Shown here: positions 1-7,124 of the stretch, piece by piece
Numbering within the stretch: the stretch's first letter is position 1
Layout: every line of letters begins with the position of its first letter
DNA from: JAGXTF01 sp040376005
GTDB lineage: Bacteria > Bacteroidota > Bacteroidia > NS11-12g > UBA955
Direction of reading: 5' to 3'
Assembly (NCBI GenBank): GCA_040376005.1
Contig: JBEIRK010000025.1
Coordinates: forward strand, 1-23,268
Length of the DNA: 23,268 nucleotides
The notes under the pieces: generated by a model
What the model was told of the DNA's origin: nothing
Database searches by the model: none
What the model saw: the letters and a program-made list of their open reading frames with translations, nothing else
Made by a program: the position numbers and the translations under genes

Positions 1-496
1 GAATATAAAGCATGGGCTTTTGTTCTTACAAGTAGAACGCAATGTGGTGAAGCCTTACACCTACTCGCATTACCGCAGCAGTCAAGATTGGTCGAATTAT
101 GGTCAACCCTTGGCACATCCCTTGGGTGCCAATTTCAGAGAAGTATTTTTCCGTGCGGTGTACCAGCCAGGCCGCTATGCACGCTGGCGCCTAGCAGTCA
201 TGTATATACGCGCTTCAAAAGGCATGGACAGTTCATATTATGGCGGCCCTAACTATGGCGGTATGATTTACAAAAGTAATGACAGCCGTATCGGCGATTA
301 TAATATTGCGCTATTGCAGGGAAATAAAGCTGATATCAGCCACTTGCGATTTGAGGCGAACTACATGTTGAGACACAACCTGTATTTGGAACTCGCCTAT
401 CAAAAGCGCAGCCAAACAGGTTTCAGACCTACGGATGGCAATTGGCTGCAAGTGGGCCTGCGGTTGAATACAGAGGCTTTGAACACCCTGTATTGA
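1..496 (+). CDS. Outer-membrane protein, Wzi/RemB-like, C-terminal part (5' end outside window)
   Basis: The reading frame is open from base 2 and runs into the window from upstream, so only about the last 164 residues are present. The in-frame TTG at 20 is an internal Leu codon, not a start. The segment contains PYTYSHYRSSQDWSNYG followed by LAHPLGANFRE, which I recognise from Bacteroidota proteins annotated as capsule-assembly Wzi-like or gliding-motility RemB-like barrels. Alternating polar and aromatic stretches such as YLELAYQKRS and WLQVGLRLN fit closing strands of an outer-membrane beta barrel. Members of this group act in the outer membrane, probably in surface polysaccharide handling or gliding. 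The family is inferred from motif memory; an unrelated porin-like barrel remains possible. Confidence 0.6.
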   Translation, partial: NIKHGLLFLQVERNVVKPYTYSHYRSSQDWSNYGQPLAHPLGANFREVFFRAVYQPGRYARWRLAVMYIRASKGMDSSYYGGPNYGGMIYKSNDSRIGDYNIALLQGNKADISHLRFEANYMLRHNLYLELAYQKRSQTGFRPTDGNWLQVGLRLNTEALNTLY

Positions 497-584
497 TTCT
501 GTAATTGTCTTAAGAAATACAGGATTTAAATCGGATTCTGAAAGGGGAAATCGTAAAAGCTAGTTTCTAGAATATACGAAGTGC

Positions 585-1430
585 TTAAGGAGTGCTAAAG
601 TAGCGGGCAGGTTGAACGCAAAACATTTTATCTTTGGTCCCCCATCCCGTAAGTGTGCTATTAGAGCCTTTAATGGCCGAGGCTCCATTATTTGAATCTT
701 TTTGTGATGAAAGCCAAAAGGCCCTTCCGGCGGGCAGAGGATAGACTTTTGTGCATTCCAGCAATTCATTAGCTGAAGGCAAAAACCAATCCGAGTAACC
801 ATTGTAGACGAGTTTATCGCAATATTCAGCTGCAAAAGAAGGATCCGAACAGCGCTTTACTATGGTCTGAGTATTTACTTTACCATAACCTAGTTGATCT
901 GAAAGCCCTATTAAATCTGTCCCTGCACATCCCCATGCTCGGAATGTATCTCTTTGTGTTGACAAAATAATACCTGAAATTCTGCCATCAATATATCCTT
1001 TATCCCCTGATTTAAAGATGTAGCAAACAATACCACCTTGATAGTTATCTCCGATAACGATATCAGTAGTCCAGAAAGTTTGCTGTAAGCCATACGCAAC
1101 ACCCGCTGCATTGATTGCATAAGCGCGCAGATAGTATTGTGTATTAGGTTTTAAAGTAATCACTACACTCTGAAATGAGCCCGTTCCAGCTCCATCCTTT
1201 GTAAGAGAATCATTAATTGTAGGATAAGGATTCGTTCCCCAGCAGACCCCGCGCTGAGTAACAGCACTTCCTCCGTCGTCTAGTATAATACCACCACCGC
1301 TTACAGAGGTAACATCCAACTCTACAACATCACTCGTAGTAATTGTTGCAAGATTTGCAGGTGTCTTTTTGCATGAAGCAATGATTAAGAGCAACAAGAG
1401 AGTACCGACTAAGGTTATTTGATTTTTCAT
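585..1430 (-). CDS. Lipoprotein with FN3-like region and DUF1566-like C-terminal domain
   Basis: This 281-residue protein starts with a lipoprotein signal: hydrophobic residues 6-17, then IASC with the lipidated Cys at 20, followed by KK. Residues about 27-122 look like the fibronectin-III-like region common in Bacteroidota surface lipoproteins (TQRGVCWGTNPYPT, LKPNTQYYLRAYAIN). Residues about 130-281 match the DUF1566/Lcl-C type domain: YQGGIVCYIF, then NGYSDWFLPSANEL, FWLSSQ and a final VQPAR. It should be anchored at the outer or inner membrane. The exact role is unknown; such domains are found in surface adhesin-like proteins. The gene is divergent from the nuclease gene and faces the upstream barrel gene tail to tail. 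Confidence 0.8.
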   Translation of the reverse strand: MKNQITLVGTLLLLLIIASCKKTPANLATITTSDVVELDVTSVSGGGIILDDGGSAVTQRGVCWGTNPYPTINDSLTKDGAGTGSFQSVVITLKPNTQYYLRAYAINAAGVAYGLQQTFWTTDIVIGDNYQGGIVCYIFKSGDKGYIDGRISGIILSTQRDTFRAWGCAGTDLIGLSDQLGYGKVNTQTIVKRCSDPSFAAEYCDKLVYNGYSDWFLPSANELLECTKVYPLPAGRAFWLSSQKDSNNGASAIKGSNSTLTGWGTKDKMFCVQPARYFSTP

Positions 1431-1443
1431 ATGCTAATAAATA

Positions 1444-1473
1444 CAAATCAATAAAAAAATATTTCTAATCAAA
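1444..1473 (-). promoter_or_regulatory. Candidate promoter of the DUF1566 lipoprotein gene
   Basis: Read on the minus strand, TTTG (1473-1470) is followed after 18 bases by TTGATTTG (1451-1444). This is one mismatch from the Bacteroidota -7 consensus TAnnTTTG, with an exact -33 element at a normal distance. Transcription would start near 1439, giving a leader of about 9 bases before the ATG at 1430. The region is very AT-rich, so chance matches are likely. Confidence 0.4.
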
Positions 1474-1536
1474 ATAAGGCCCACCAACTATTCCCTCTCC
1501 CACTTGGTGCTTTTTCTTTTGCATTCCTGCAAATCC

Positions 1537-2661
1537 ATGAAAAACACCTTATACTTTTTGATATTTTTCTTTTTCGGAATACACACTGCCTGCGGACAAA
1601 CCAAGGCAACCACAGTCGATGGGAAACAGGTTGTTTTATATGAAAACGGTACCTGGAAATATGAAGATACTACAGTAAATCTATTCCCTATACAAGGCTT
1701 GGAATTGCCCAAGCAGGTGGGTAAAGATGCAATTGTAACGCATACGGCGTATACCTTATGCTATAACGAGGTACACGATCAGGCAAACTGGGTTGCCTAC
1801 GAACTCACAGGCAGCGAAACCGTTTCAACATTCGAACGCACAGATAAATTCCTAGAAGACCCAGGTGTGGCTACAGGAACTGCCAATAGCAGCGACTACG
1901 CAGGCTATGGATATGACCGAGGACACCTTGCACCGGCAGGAGACATGGGCTGGTCCGCACAGTCTATGATAGAGTCTTTCTATTACAGCAATATGTCGCC
2001 ACAGGACCCAAGTTTTAATCGTGGCATTTGGAAAAAATGCGAGGAATTGGTGCGCAATTGGGCAGTAGATTTTGACAAAATATATGTGGCTACCGGACCG
2101 ATACTGACCGCAGGTCTATCTACCATTGGCAGCAACAAAGTATCCATTCCGAAGTATTACTACAAGGTTATTCTGGACTACTCAGCCCCGCAGGGATCTG
2201 CCATTGGTTTTGTGATACCAAACAAGGGTTCATCAGCGCCCTTGCAGCAATATGCGATGAGTATTGACAGTGTAGAAAAACTCACGGGAATCGACTTCTA
2301 CGCTGCATTGCCAAATGCACAAGAGAAAACTATTGAACAGGCCATTGACCTAAGTCACTGGAATTGGAATGCGCAGAAAACTTCAAAACCAGCTGCGGAA
2401 AGCCAAGCTACCAGTTCGGTTCAATGCAAAGGCACTACCAAGAAGGGAGAAACCTGCAAGAACAAAACCTTGAACAGCAGCGGATACTGTTATTTGCATG
2501 AAAATCAGCACACAGGCACCACGTCGAGTGCACCTGCGGCAGTGACACCTGCAGCACCCAAAAGCACAGCAGCAGTGCAATGTTCCGCAACTACGAAAGC
2601 GGGCAATCCGTGCAAAAACAGAACCACAGACCCGAGTGGAAGATGCCATGTGCATCAGTGA
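1537..2661 (+). CDS. Secreted DNA/RNA non-specific endonuclease with two C-terminal Cys/His repeats
   Basis: I chose the ATG at 1537 over the in-frame TTG at 1504, because it puts a signal peptide (MKNTLYFLIFFFFGIHTACG) at the N-terminus of a 374-residue protein. After a short GKQVVLYENGTWKY segment comes the NUC-type nuclease domain, about residues 50-280. It has the catalytic motif DRGH (D127 to H130), NMSPQ at 152-156, and NRGIW with the likely metal-binding Asn at 161. The family cuts DNA and RNA without sequence preference, using one Mg ion. The C-terminus carries two copies of C-x9-C-x10-C-x2-H (C297/C307/C318/H321 and C349/C359/C370/H373), separated by an Ala/Pro/Thr-rich linker. These look like DUF5763-type metal-binding modules. 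The protein is probably periplasmic or secreted; nutrient scavenging or defence are possible roles. Confidence 0.88.
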   Translation: MKNTLYFLIFFFFGIHTACGQTKATTVDGKQVVLYENGTWKYEDTTVNLFPIQGLELPKQVGKDAIVTHTAYTLCYNEVHDQANWVAYELTGSETVSTFERTDKFLEDPGVATGTANSSDYAGYGYDRGHLAPAGDMGWSAQSMIESFYYSNMSPQDPSFNRGIWKKCEELVRNWAVDFDKIYVATGPILTAGLSTIGSNKVSIPKYYYKVILDYSAPQGSAIGFVIPNKGSSAPLQQYAMSIDSVEKLTGIDFYAALPNAQEKTIEQAIDLSHWNWNAQKTSKPAAESQATSSVQCKGTTKKGETCKNKTLNSSGYCYLHENQHTGTTSSAPAAVTPAAPKSTAAVQCSATTKAGNPCKNRTTDPSGRCHVHQ

Positions 2662-2820
2662 ACTTAAAGTTATCGGATTTTTTATGTTTTATACTACAGA
2701 AAATACAATCGTATTTTAAGTCAGCACAATGCACATCTCTAATTAAAATATATTGTTTCAGCGCAGCCCTCCGAATCAATATGAGTGCCAACCCTTGTGT
2801 GTGAAAGTGTTGCGAATACA

Positions 2821-2828
2821 TAATTTTG
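2821..2828 (+). promoter_or_regulatory. Candidate -7 element for the SPFH cluster
   Basis: TAATTTTG is an exact match to TAnnTTTG. A CTTG sits upstream with TTG at 2795-2797, giving a spacing of 23 bases, the long end of the usual range. Transcription would begin near 2833 and leave an 80-base leader that contains the inverted repeat at 2885-2899. Confidence 0.4.
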
Positions 2829-2884
2829 TCCACTTGCAATATTTCCACTTACACAAGGAGTGATGGAAGTAAACAAATAAACAA

Positions 2885-2899
2885 TTCTGCATTGCAGAA
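2885..2899. repeat. Perfect 15-bp inverted repeat upstream of the SPFH cluster
   Basis: TTCTGCA and TGCAGAA flank a single central T. The repeat ends 15 bases before the SPFH start codon. It could be an operator for a dimeric regulator that blocks transcription downstream of the promoter. In RNA the one-base loop is too tight for a full stem, so a DNA operator is more likely than a hairpin. Confidence 0.4.
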
Positions 2900-2914
2900 A
2901 AGAAAGAAAAAACG

Positions 2915-3991
2915 ATGGCGATAATTGATGTATTAAAGTACGACGGCCCCAACAATGCGTTGGTTTGGAAATGGAGATCCGATTCAAATAAATCACGCGG
3001 AGAAGAGTTGAGGTATGGCACCCAATTGGTGGTAAATCAATCACAAGAAGCGTGCTTTGTAAAAGGCGGTCAGTTGTTGGATGTATTTGGCCCTGGAACC
3101 CACACCCTATCTTCAAAAAACTTACCCATACTTTCCGGCTTGGTAGGTCTTGCTTTTGGAGGAAACAGTCCATTTACTGCGGAGGTGTATTTCATCAACA
3201 AATCGGTATCCATGGACACCAAATTTGGGCTTTTGCCATTCAACATGATTGAGCCCAATTTCAGGATTCCAGTTCCCGTAACAAGCAGAGGAAGTTTTGC
3301 CATTGCGGTAAACGACAGCCGAATGTTCTTGAACAAAATGGTTGGAACGGTCACTGATTTTGAAACCAAAACCCTATCGCAATATTTCCGCGGTGTTATT
3401 GTAGAGAATACTAAAAATGCGATTACCAAAATTGCCAATGAGCAAAAACTAAGTCCGTTGGAACTAGAATCCATCGTATTTGAAGTCGCAAATGCAGTGA
3501 AAGGTTTGGTGGCGAGCACCATCAGTGAATATGGCCTTGACTTGAGGTTGTTTAATATTGAGGCGATCCCGATTATTGACGACGACCCGAAGGTTAAAAA
3601 GATAATCGAAGACTACCAGCGCATTATGGCAGAAGATACGCAAGAAAGAATGCGCTTGAAAAGACGGGCAGACAACCTTGAAGTATACAAAGTGGAACGC
3701 AGTTTCGACACTTCCGAAAAAGTGGCGGAGAATATGGGTGGCGGTCTAGGCGATGGCGGAAATCTCATTGGCACTATGATCGGCATGGGCATGGTAAATC
3801 CCTTGGCCAATCAGATGGGGAATATCATGAACACAAATACCCAGCAGACCAATCCCAACCCACAGCCTCAAGTATCGAACGACGATACCATCAAATTGCT
3901 AAAACAATTGGGTGAACTTAAGGCCGCTGGCATACTCACAGAAGATGAATTTAACGAGAAAAAGAAAGAATTACTAAACAAAATCATATAA
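2915..3991 (+). CDS. SPFH-domain protein (virion-core/YdjI-like) with SHOCT tail
   Basis: This 358-residue protein starts MAIIDVLKYDGPNNALVWKW and includes ELRYGTQLVVNQSQEACFVKGG-type sequence, both characteristic of the SPFH family often annotated as virion core protein or YdjI-like. The SPFH domain covers about residues 30-240, ending in a charged helical stretch (KKIIEDYQRIMAEDTQERM). A flexible Gly/Met/Asn/Gln-rich linker follows at about 268-320. The last 36 residues (TIKLLKQLGELKAAGILTED and on) form a SHOCT domain, a short oligomerising helix pair. No membrane helix is seen. In Bacillus, the related YdjI works with zinc-ribbon membrane partners to bring PspA to damaged membranes. That comparison is family knowledge, and the role here is inferred. 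It is the first gene of a four-gene cluster, 14 bases from the next gene. Confidence 0.88.
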   Translation: MAIIDVLKYDGPNNALVWKWRSDSNKSRGEELRYGTQLVVNQSQEACFVKGGQLLDVFGPGTHTLSSKNLPILSGLVGLAFGGNSPFTAEVYFINKSVSMDTKFGLLPFNMIEPNFRIPVPVTSRGSFAIAVNDSRMFLNKMVGTVTDFETKTLSQYFRGVIVENTKNAITKIANEQKLSPLELESIVFEVANAVKGLVASTISEYGLDLRLFNIEAIPIIDDDPKVKKIIEDYQRIMAEDTQERMRLKRRADNLEVYKVERSFDTSEKVAENMGGGLGDGGNLIGTMIGMGMVNPLANQMGNIMNTNTQQTNPNPQPQVSNDDTIKLLKQLGELKAAGILTEDEFNEKKKELLNKII

Positions 3992-4005
3992 TAAAACACA
4001 CAACC

Positions 4006-4377
4006 ATGAAGTCAAAAACCACTGCAGCCATATTGGCGTTCTTCTTAGGCGGGTTCGGCGTCCACCGCTTTTATTTGGGTCAGACAGGATTAGGATTTTT
4101 ATACCTGCTTTTTTGCTGGGCATTTATTCCAGGAATTATTGCACTTGTAGATTTTATCCTGTTTTTAACCATGGATGAAGCAAAATTCAACGCGAAGTAC
4201 AACGTCCTGTACATGGCAGCAACCCAAATGCAAGCACAAGCTCAAAATACAGCAGCGCCTACTCCGGTGGCAGCGCCTGTTCAGGAAATCGTAATCCCAG
4301 ATACTTGCCCACATTGCAAGAACCCAAACACAAAAAGAATCAGATTGTGTGAATGGTGCGGCAATCAGATCGTGTAA
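4006..4377 (+). CDS. TM2-domain membrane protein with C-terminal zinc ribbon
   Basis: Residues 1-60 form a classic TM2 domain: positively charged start (MKSKTTA), first helix about 6-18, the GGFGVHRFYLGQTGLG turn, and second helix about 30-55 with DF at its end. An Ala/Gln/Pro linker (about 72-98) leads to a zinc ribbon with C101, C104, C115 and C118 (CPHC then CEWC, ten residues between the pairs). The ribbon should lie in the cytoplasm. No enzyme activity is implied; TM2 proteins with ribbons are probably adaptors in the membrane. The same ribbon with identical spacing ends the next protein. The gene lies 14 bases after the SPFH gene and very likely shares its transcript. Confidence 0.85.
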   Translation: MKSKTTAAILAFFLGGFGVHRFYLGQTGLGFLYLLFCWAFIPGIIALVDFILFLTMDEAKFNAKYNVLYMAATQMQAQAQNTAAPTPVAAPVQEIVIPDTCPHCKNPNTKRIRLCEWCGNQIV

Positions 4378-4398
4378 AACTTTATCACTTACGTAAGG

Positions 4399-4926
4399 AT
4401 GAGATTATTCTGCATTCTAGGACTATTGGGTATTTGTATTTATCCTATTTCTTGTTATTTAATAACATGGGGTTACTATTTGACCCCATACTTCTCAGAT
4501 ATAGACTGGCTGTACTACTCTATTAGATTTCTTGTATTTGCCTTAATACCTTTTTTGATTTTCACATTTATTGATTTAATAAACTTTAATACAAGATTTC
4601 GCATCATTCCAGTTGCAAGTGCAGCACTATTTAGTGCAATTTGGGTTTTCACGTACCTAGGACCCTACAGTTATTCTTATTATGAAGAATTATTCTATAA
4701 TTCTTACGGAATACCTGGCCTTATTTTACTAATAGTTTCGCTAATTCTGTTATGGATAAGTAGCATAGGGATACTCTCAATAAAAGGGTCTCAGGTTCAT
4801 AAAACTACAACCTATAGAAAAAACAGCAATACGAATGCAGGTGGAATTGTTAGTTGTCCAAAATGTAAAAACCCTATTAATTCCGGGAACACCGAATGCG
4901 AATGGTGCGGACACTCACTAACCTAA
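4399..4926 (+). CDS. Four-helix membrane protein with C-terminal zinc ribbon
   Basis: The 175-residue protein has four predicted membrane helices (about 3-27, 43-62, 69-88 and 104-126). A polar tail follows with a zinc ribbon of C153, C156, C167 and C170 (CPKC, then CEWCGHSLT). The helix-rich part matches no family I know. The ribbon has the same C-x2-C-x10-C-x2-C layout as the preceding TM2 protein, and both share CEWCG. The two proteins may therefore bind a common partner or have exchanged tails. It starts 21 bases after the previous stop codon. It is AT-richer than its neighbours, as expected for a hydrophobic protein. Function unknown. Confidence 0.75.
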   Translation: MRLFCILGLLGICIYPISCYLITWGYYLTPYFSDIDWLYYSIRFLVFALIPFLIFTFIDLINFNTRFRIIPVASAALFSAIWVFTYLGPYSYSYYEELFYNSYGIPGLILLIVSLILLWISSIGILSIKGSQVHKTTTYRKNSNTNAGGIVSCPKCKNPINSGNTECEWCGHSLT

Positions 4927-4960
4927 ATTCAAACCACGATTTAAACCAAACTCCATACAC

Positions 4961-5299
4961 ATGAAAAACAGCATACTCCTATTGTGCGGCCTTCTGGTCC
5001 TAATTAACACTACTGCAGGCTTGGTCATGGAATCCTACCCTCCATTTAACATGGCTATGGGCGATGTTAGCCTCATTTTATCTGCCGCCTTGTATTATGT
5101 TGCCTACAACAGCGACATGGCTTCAGGATTTAAAGTGGGCTACACCTTGCTTCTCGGCATTACTGGATTGTGCAGATTCATATGCGCAGTAGTTGCGCCA
5201 GAAGCCTTCAAAAACAATGTAGCACTGATTCTATTTGTGGTATTGTTGTCCGCGGAAATACTCTTTCTCTTCGTTGCCAACAGCTTGAAAGACAAGTAA
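4961..5299 (+). CDS. Small four-helix membrane protein, unknown function
   Basis: This 112-residue, almost wholly hydrophobic protein has four likely helices (about 4-24, 32-50, 59-81 and 86-107) and ends in a short charged tail (KDK). The N-terminus is positively charged at MKN, so the first helix is either a membrane anchor or an uncleaved signal. I recognise no family. It lies 34 bases after the zinc-ribbon membrane protein on the same strand, so it is probably the last member of the SPFH cluster. Its stop is 21 bases from the stop of recF, which converges on it, and no clear terminator lies between. Confidence 0.65.
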   Translation: MKNSILLLCGLLVLINTTAGLVMESYPPFNMAMGDVSLILSAALYYVAYNSDMASGFKVGYTLLLGITGLCRFICAVVAPEAFKNNVALILFVVLLSAEILFLFVANSLKDK

Positions 5300-5320
5300 A
5301 GGTCAGCAGCACTCAGCGCC

Positions 5321-6400
5321 CTATTTTAGCAGCTCAAAAAACTGCTTATCCGCAGCTACCTCTTTCAGGTGCTCGCGCACACGTTCTGCGTGGGTATCGG
5401 TTATGAAGATTTGACCGAAGTAATCTCGGGCCACGAGTTCCATGAGTTTACCCGCACGTTCTGCATCTATTTTCTCAAATATATCGTCGAGCAACAGCAA
5501 CGGTTTCTGACCTGTTTTCTCAAGAAAGTAGCGGTATTGCGCCAATTTCATGGCGATCACAAAACTTTTAATCTGGCCTTGGGAGCCAAACTTCTTTAAC
5601 GGATTCCCTTGCAACTGCAATTCCAAATCGTCTTTGTGAATGCCGGCACTGGTGCGCATTAAAATCCTATCTCGTTCGCGGTTTTCTTGGAGCAAGACCT
5701 CCATAGGCCTGTCGGCAAGTTCGGATAGATACGTTAAGGCTACGGCTTCCTTTTGCGCAGTGAGGTACTCATAAAACTCCTGAAACCAAGGCAGCACCGT
5801 ATTTACAAATGCCACTCGGGCCGCGTAAATGGCGTCAGCCACAGGCGACATGCGCGCATCATAACTCTCCAACACATCAGGATCTACATAGCGGCCTTCG
5901 CATTTTTTCAAAAAAGCGTTGCGCTGGTCTTGCAGCTTTTTATAGAAACTCAACTTTTCTAAGTAGTCTCTATCCGTTTGGCACAAGGTATAATCTATGA
6001 AGCGCCGACGTTCCTCGCTGCCTTCGAGCACCAATGAAATGTCGTATGGCGTGATAAAAACCGCCTGTATAAGCCCGATATGATCCAACAAACGCGGATA
6101 TACCTTGCCATTGCGCTTTAAAGTCTTCTTCCCTTTCTCTGAAAAAGAGCCCAGAATGTCAAAATCGGTTTCCGCACCAAACCAGCCATGAATAGAAAAA
6201 AAATCATCTCCGTGGCGGATCAATTGCTGGTCTATTCCATTAAAAAAACTCTTGGCATTCGACAAATAATAGACCGCATCCAAAATGTTTGTTTTCCCAC
6301 TCCCATTAAGGCCTGTAATGCAGTTTACCTCAGGGCAGAAATCGAACATTTGTTCTACATGGTTTTTATAGTTAAATATTTGAATTCTGCGCAAATACAT
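5321..6400 (-). CDS. recF: DNA replication and repair protein RecF
   Basis: RecF is an SMC-like ATPase that binds gapped DNA and helps RecOR load RecA. The 359-residue protein has Walker A GLNGSGKT (residues 30-37), the SQGQ-containing signature region (KKFGSQGQIKS) and Walker B LLLLDDIFEKID, followed by the FITDTHAER segment. Length is normal for RecF. I chose the ATG at 6400 because MYLRRIQIFNYKNH is the typical RecF start. An in-frame TTG at 6421 would add seven residues, but that stretch overlaps a perfect promoter element. The gene is divergent from a lipoprotein gene 51 bases away. It is not next to dnaA, dnaN or gyrB here. Confidence 0.96.
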   Translation of the reverse strand: MYLRRIQIFNYKNHVEQMFDFCPEVNCITGLNGSGKTNILDAVYYLSNAKSFFNGIDQQLIRHGDDFFSIHGWFGAETDFDILGSFSEKGKKTLKRNGKVYPRLLDHIGLIQAVFITPYDISLVLEGSEERRRFIDYTLCQTDRDYLEKLSFYKKLQDQRNAFLKKCEGRYVDPDVLESYDARMSPVADAIYAARVAFVNTVLPWFQEFYEYLTAQKEAVALTYLSELADRPMEVLLQENRERDRILMRTSAGIHKDDLELQLQGNPLKKFGSQGQIKSFVIAMKLAQYRYFLEKTGQKPLLLLDDIFEKIDAERAGKLMELVARDYFGQIFITDTHAERVREHLKEVAADKQFFELLK

Positions 6401-6404
6401 TTCG

Positions 6405-6412
6405 CAAAAATA
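6405..6412 (-). promoter_or_regulatory. -7 promoter element of recF, predicted leaderless
   Basis: On the minus strand the octamer is TATTTTTG, an exact TAnnTTTG, followed by four bases (CGAA) and the recF ATG. With the element centred at -7, the start codon would coincide with the first transcribed base. The -33 region is weak (TTTC with about 15 bases spacing). Confidence 0.55.
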
Positions 6413-6413
6413 C

Positions 6414-6443
6414 TTGTCCAAGTCATTGAAAGAACTATATTCG
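6414..6443 (+). promoter_or_regulatory. Candidate promoter of the MORN-like lipoprotein gene
   Basis: TTG at 6414-6416 is followed after 19 bases by TATATTCG (6436-6443), one mismatch from TAnnTTTG. The ATG lies eight bases later at 6452, so the leader would be only a few bases. It overlaps the divergent recF promoter, so the two may compete for polymerase. TCGCTTTG at 6441-6448 is an alternative, also with one mismatch. Confidence 0.4.
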
Positions 6444-6451
6444 CTTTGATT

Positions 6452-7045
6452 ATGAACAAAACTTTCGCAATATCCCTCCTGGCGATTGTAACATTTGCAT
6501 GCAACACCACTCCTGAGACGCCAACGTCCAGCCCGTACAAATTTGATAAAGCTGTGCTACAAAAGCAAGTGAAGCAAGGCAAAATGATGCTTGACAGCTC
6601 TATGGTAGATTCGCAATTTGTAGAAACCTACTATTACCTGCCCGACACTGGCAAATTCAGATTGTTCTATGACAAGCAACGCAATTTGAAAGTCATTGAA
6701 AAATTCAATGAACACGGCATAGCGGTATGGCAAGAATACTATCACAACAATGGGCAGCGTGCCGCGCATTATCCTTTTCAACAATTCCCAGAGTTTGGCC
6801 CCCAAAGCGTGCGCCATGGCTTAGCAGAAATGTGGGACGAAAATGGCATGAACAAATCGCACCAACTCTATCAAAAGGGCATGTTGATGTGGCAAGTAGA
6901 ATTTGATACAGAAGGCAATTCTGGCGACACCTTGGAATACGATTACAGCGACAAATCAGACAAGGGTGCAGATGCTGACGCCGAAGGCGAGAAGAAAGAC
7001 AAGCCTAAGGTGGAAAAAATCGAAACGGCTACTACGCCGAACTAA
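6452..7045 (+). CDS. Lipoprotein with MORN/YwqK-like repeats
   Basis: The frame is open from 6188, but that part lies antisense to recF. The ATG at 6452 gives a 197-residue protein with a proper lipoprotein signal: MNKTFAISLLAIVTFAC, Cys at 17. The middle part (KFNEHGIAVWQEYYHNNGQR, then HGLAEMWDENG and YQKGMLMWQVEFDTEGN) has the aromatic-Gly spacing of MORN-variant repeats, as in YwqK-type proteins. The last 35 residues are highly charged and low in complexity (many Asp, Lys, Glu). Function unknown; it is probably a periplasm-facing or surface lipoprotein. It is divergent from recF and precedes dnaE on the same strand with a 152-base gap. Confidence 0.75.
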   Translation: MNKTFAISLLAIVTFACNTTPETPTSSPYKFDKAVLQKQVKQGKMMLDSSMVDSQFVETYYYLPDTGKFRLFYDKQRNLKVIEKFNEHGIAVWQEYYHNNGQRAAHYPFQQFPEFGPQSVRHGLAEMWDENGMNKSHQLYQKGMLMWQVEFDTEGNSGDTLEYDYSDKSDKGADADAEGEKKDKPKVEKIETATTPN

Positions 7046-7098
7046 GCCAATTCGCGCATGTTCGCGCTGCCAATACGCTAGCGGCAATACAACCCTGA

Positions 7099-7124
7099 GG
7101 CTGAAAAACGCCCCTATTTTTTTT
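7099..7124 (+). terminator. Weak candidate terminator after the MORN-like lipoprotein gene
   Basis: A short GGC (7099-7101)/GCC (7110-7112) stem is followed by an eight-T run (7117-7124). The stem is only three base pairs, so intrinsic termination would be poor. The T-run lies in the region where a dnaE promoter is expected, so it may serve that instead. Confidence 0.2.

Larger units (their letters stand above)
2662..2914. other. 253-bp intergenic region between the nuclease and SPFH genes
   Basis: This AT-rich gap has no convincing gene on either strand. It contains a perfect TAATTTTG promoter-like octamer at 2821-2828 and a 15-bp perfect inverted repeat at 2885-2899 (both listed separately). 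An A-rich stretch lies just before the SPFH start codon, which is usual for ribosome recruitment in Bacteroidota. I see no strong stem followed by a T-run to terminate the nuclease transcript. Confidence 0.7.

Noticed and set aside
581..598. Short direct repeat (GTGCTTAAGG then AGTGCTAAAG)
   Set aside because: The shared GTGCT unit is too short to be meaningful, and part of it is the coding end of the lipoprotein gene.
1504..1536. Upstream TTG start for the nuclease
   Set aside because: The added residues would put a polar, Cys-containing stretch before a good signal peptide starting at 1537.
2383..2655. Cys-rich 90-residue minus-strand frame opposite the nuclease tail
   Set aside because: It is a shadow of the repeated Cys/Ala-rich codons of the nuclease and has no start context.
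2662..2914. Possible small RNA or riboswitch in the intergenic region
   Set aside because: I found no stable stem set or known aptamer motif, only a promoter-like octamer and one inverted repeat.
3100..3250. Viral origin for the gene labelled virion-core-like
   Set aside because: The label comes from distant SPFH similarity; composition and context are ordinary chromosomal and no phage genes are near.
6188..6451. N-terminal extension of the MORN-like lipoprotein frame
   Set aside because: It is antisense to recF, places the lipoprotein signal in the middle of the protein, and spans both promoters.
7070..7090. CGCTAGCG palindrome as terminator stem
   Set aside because: An eight-base self-complementary stretch leaves no loop, and it is not followed by a T-run.
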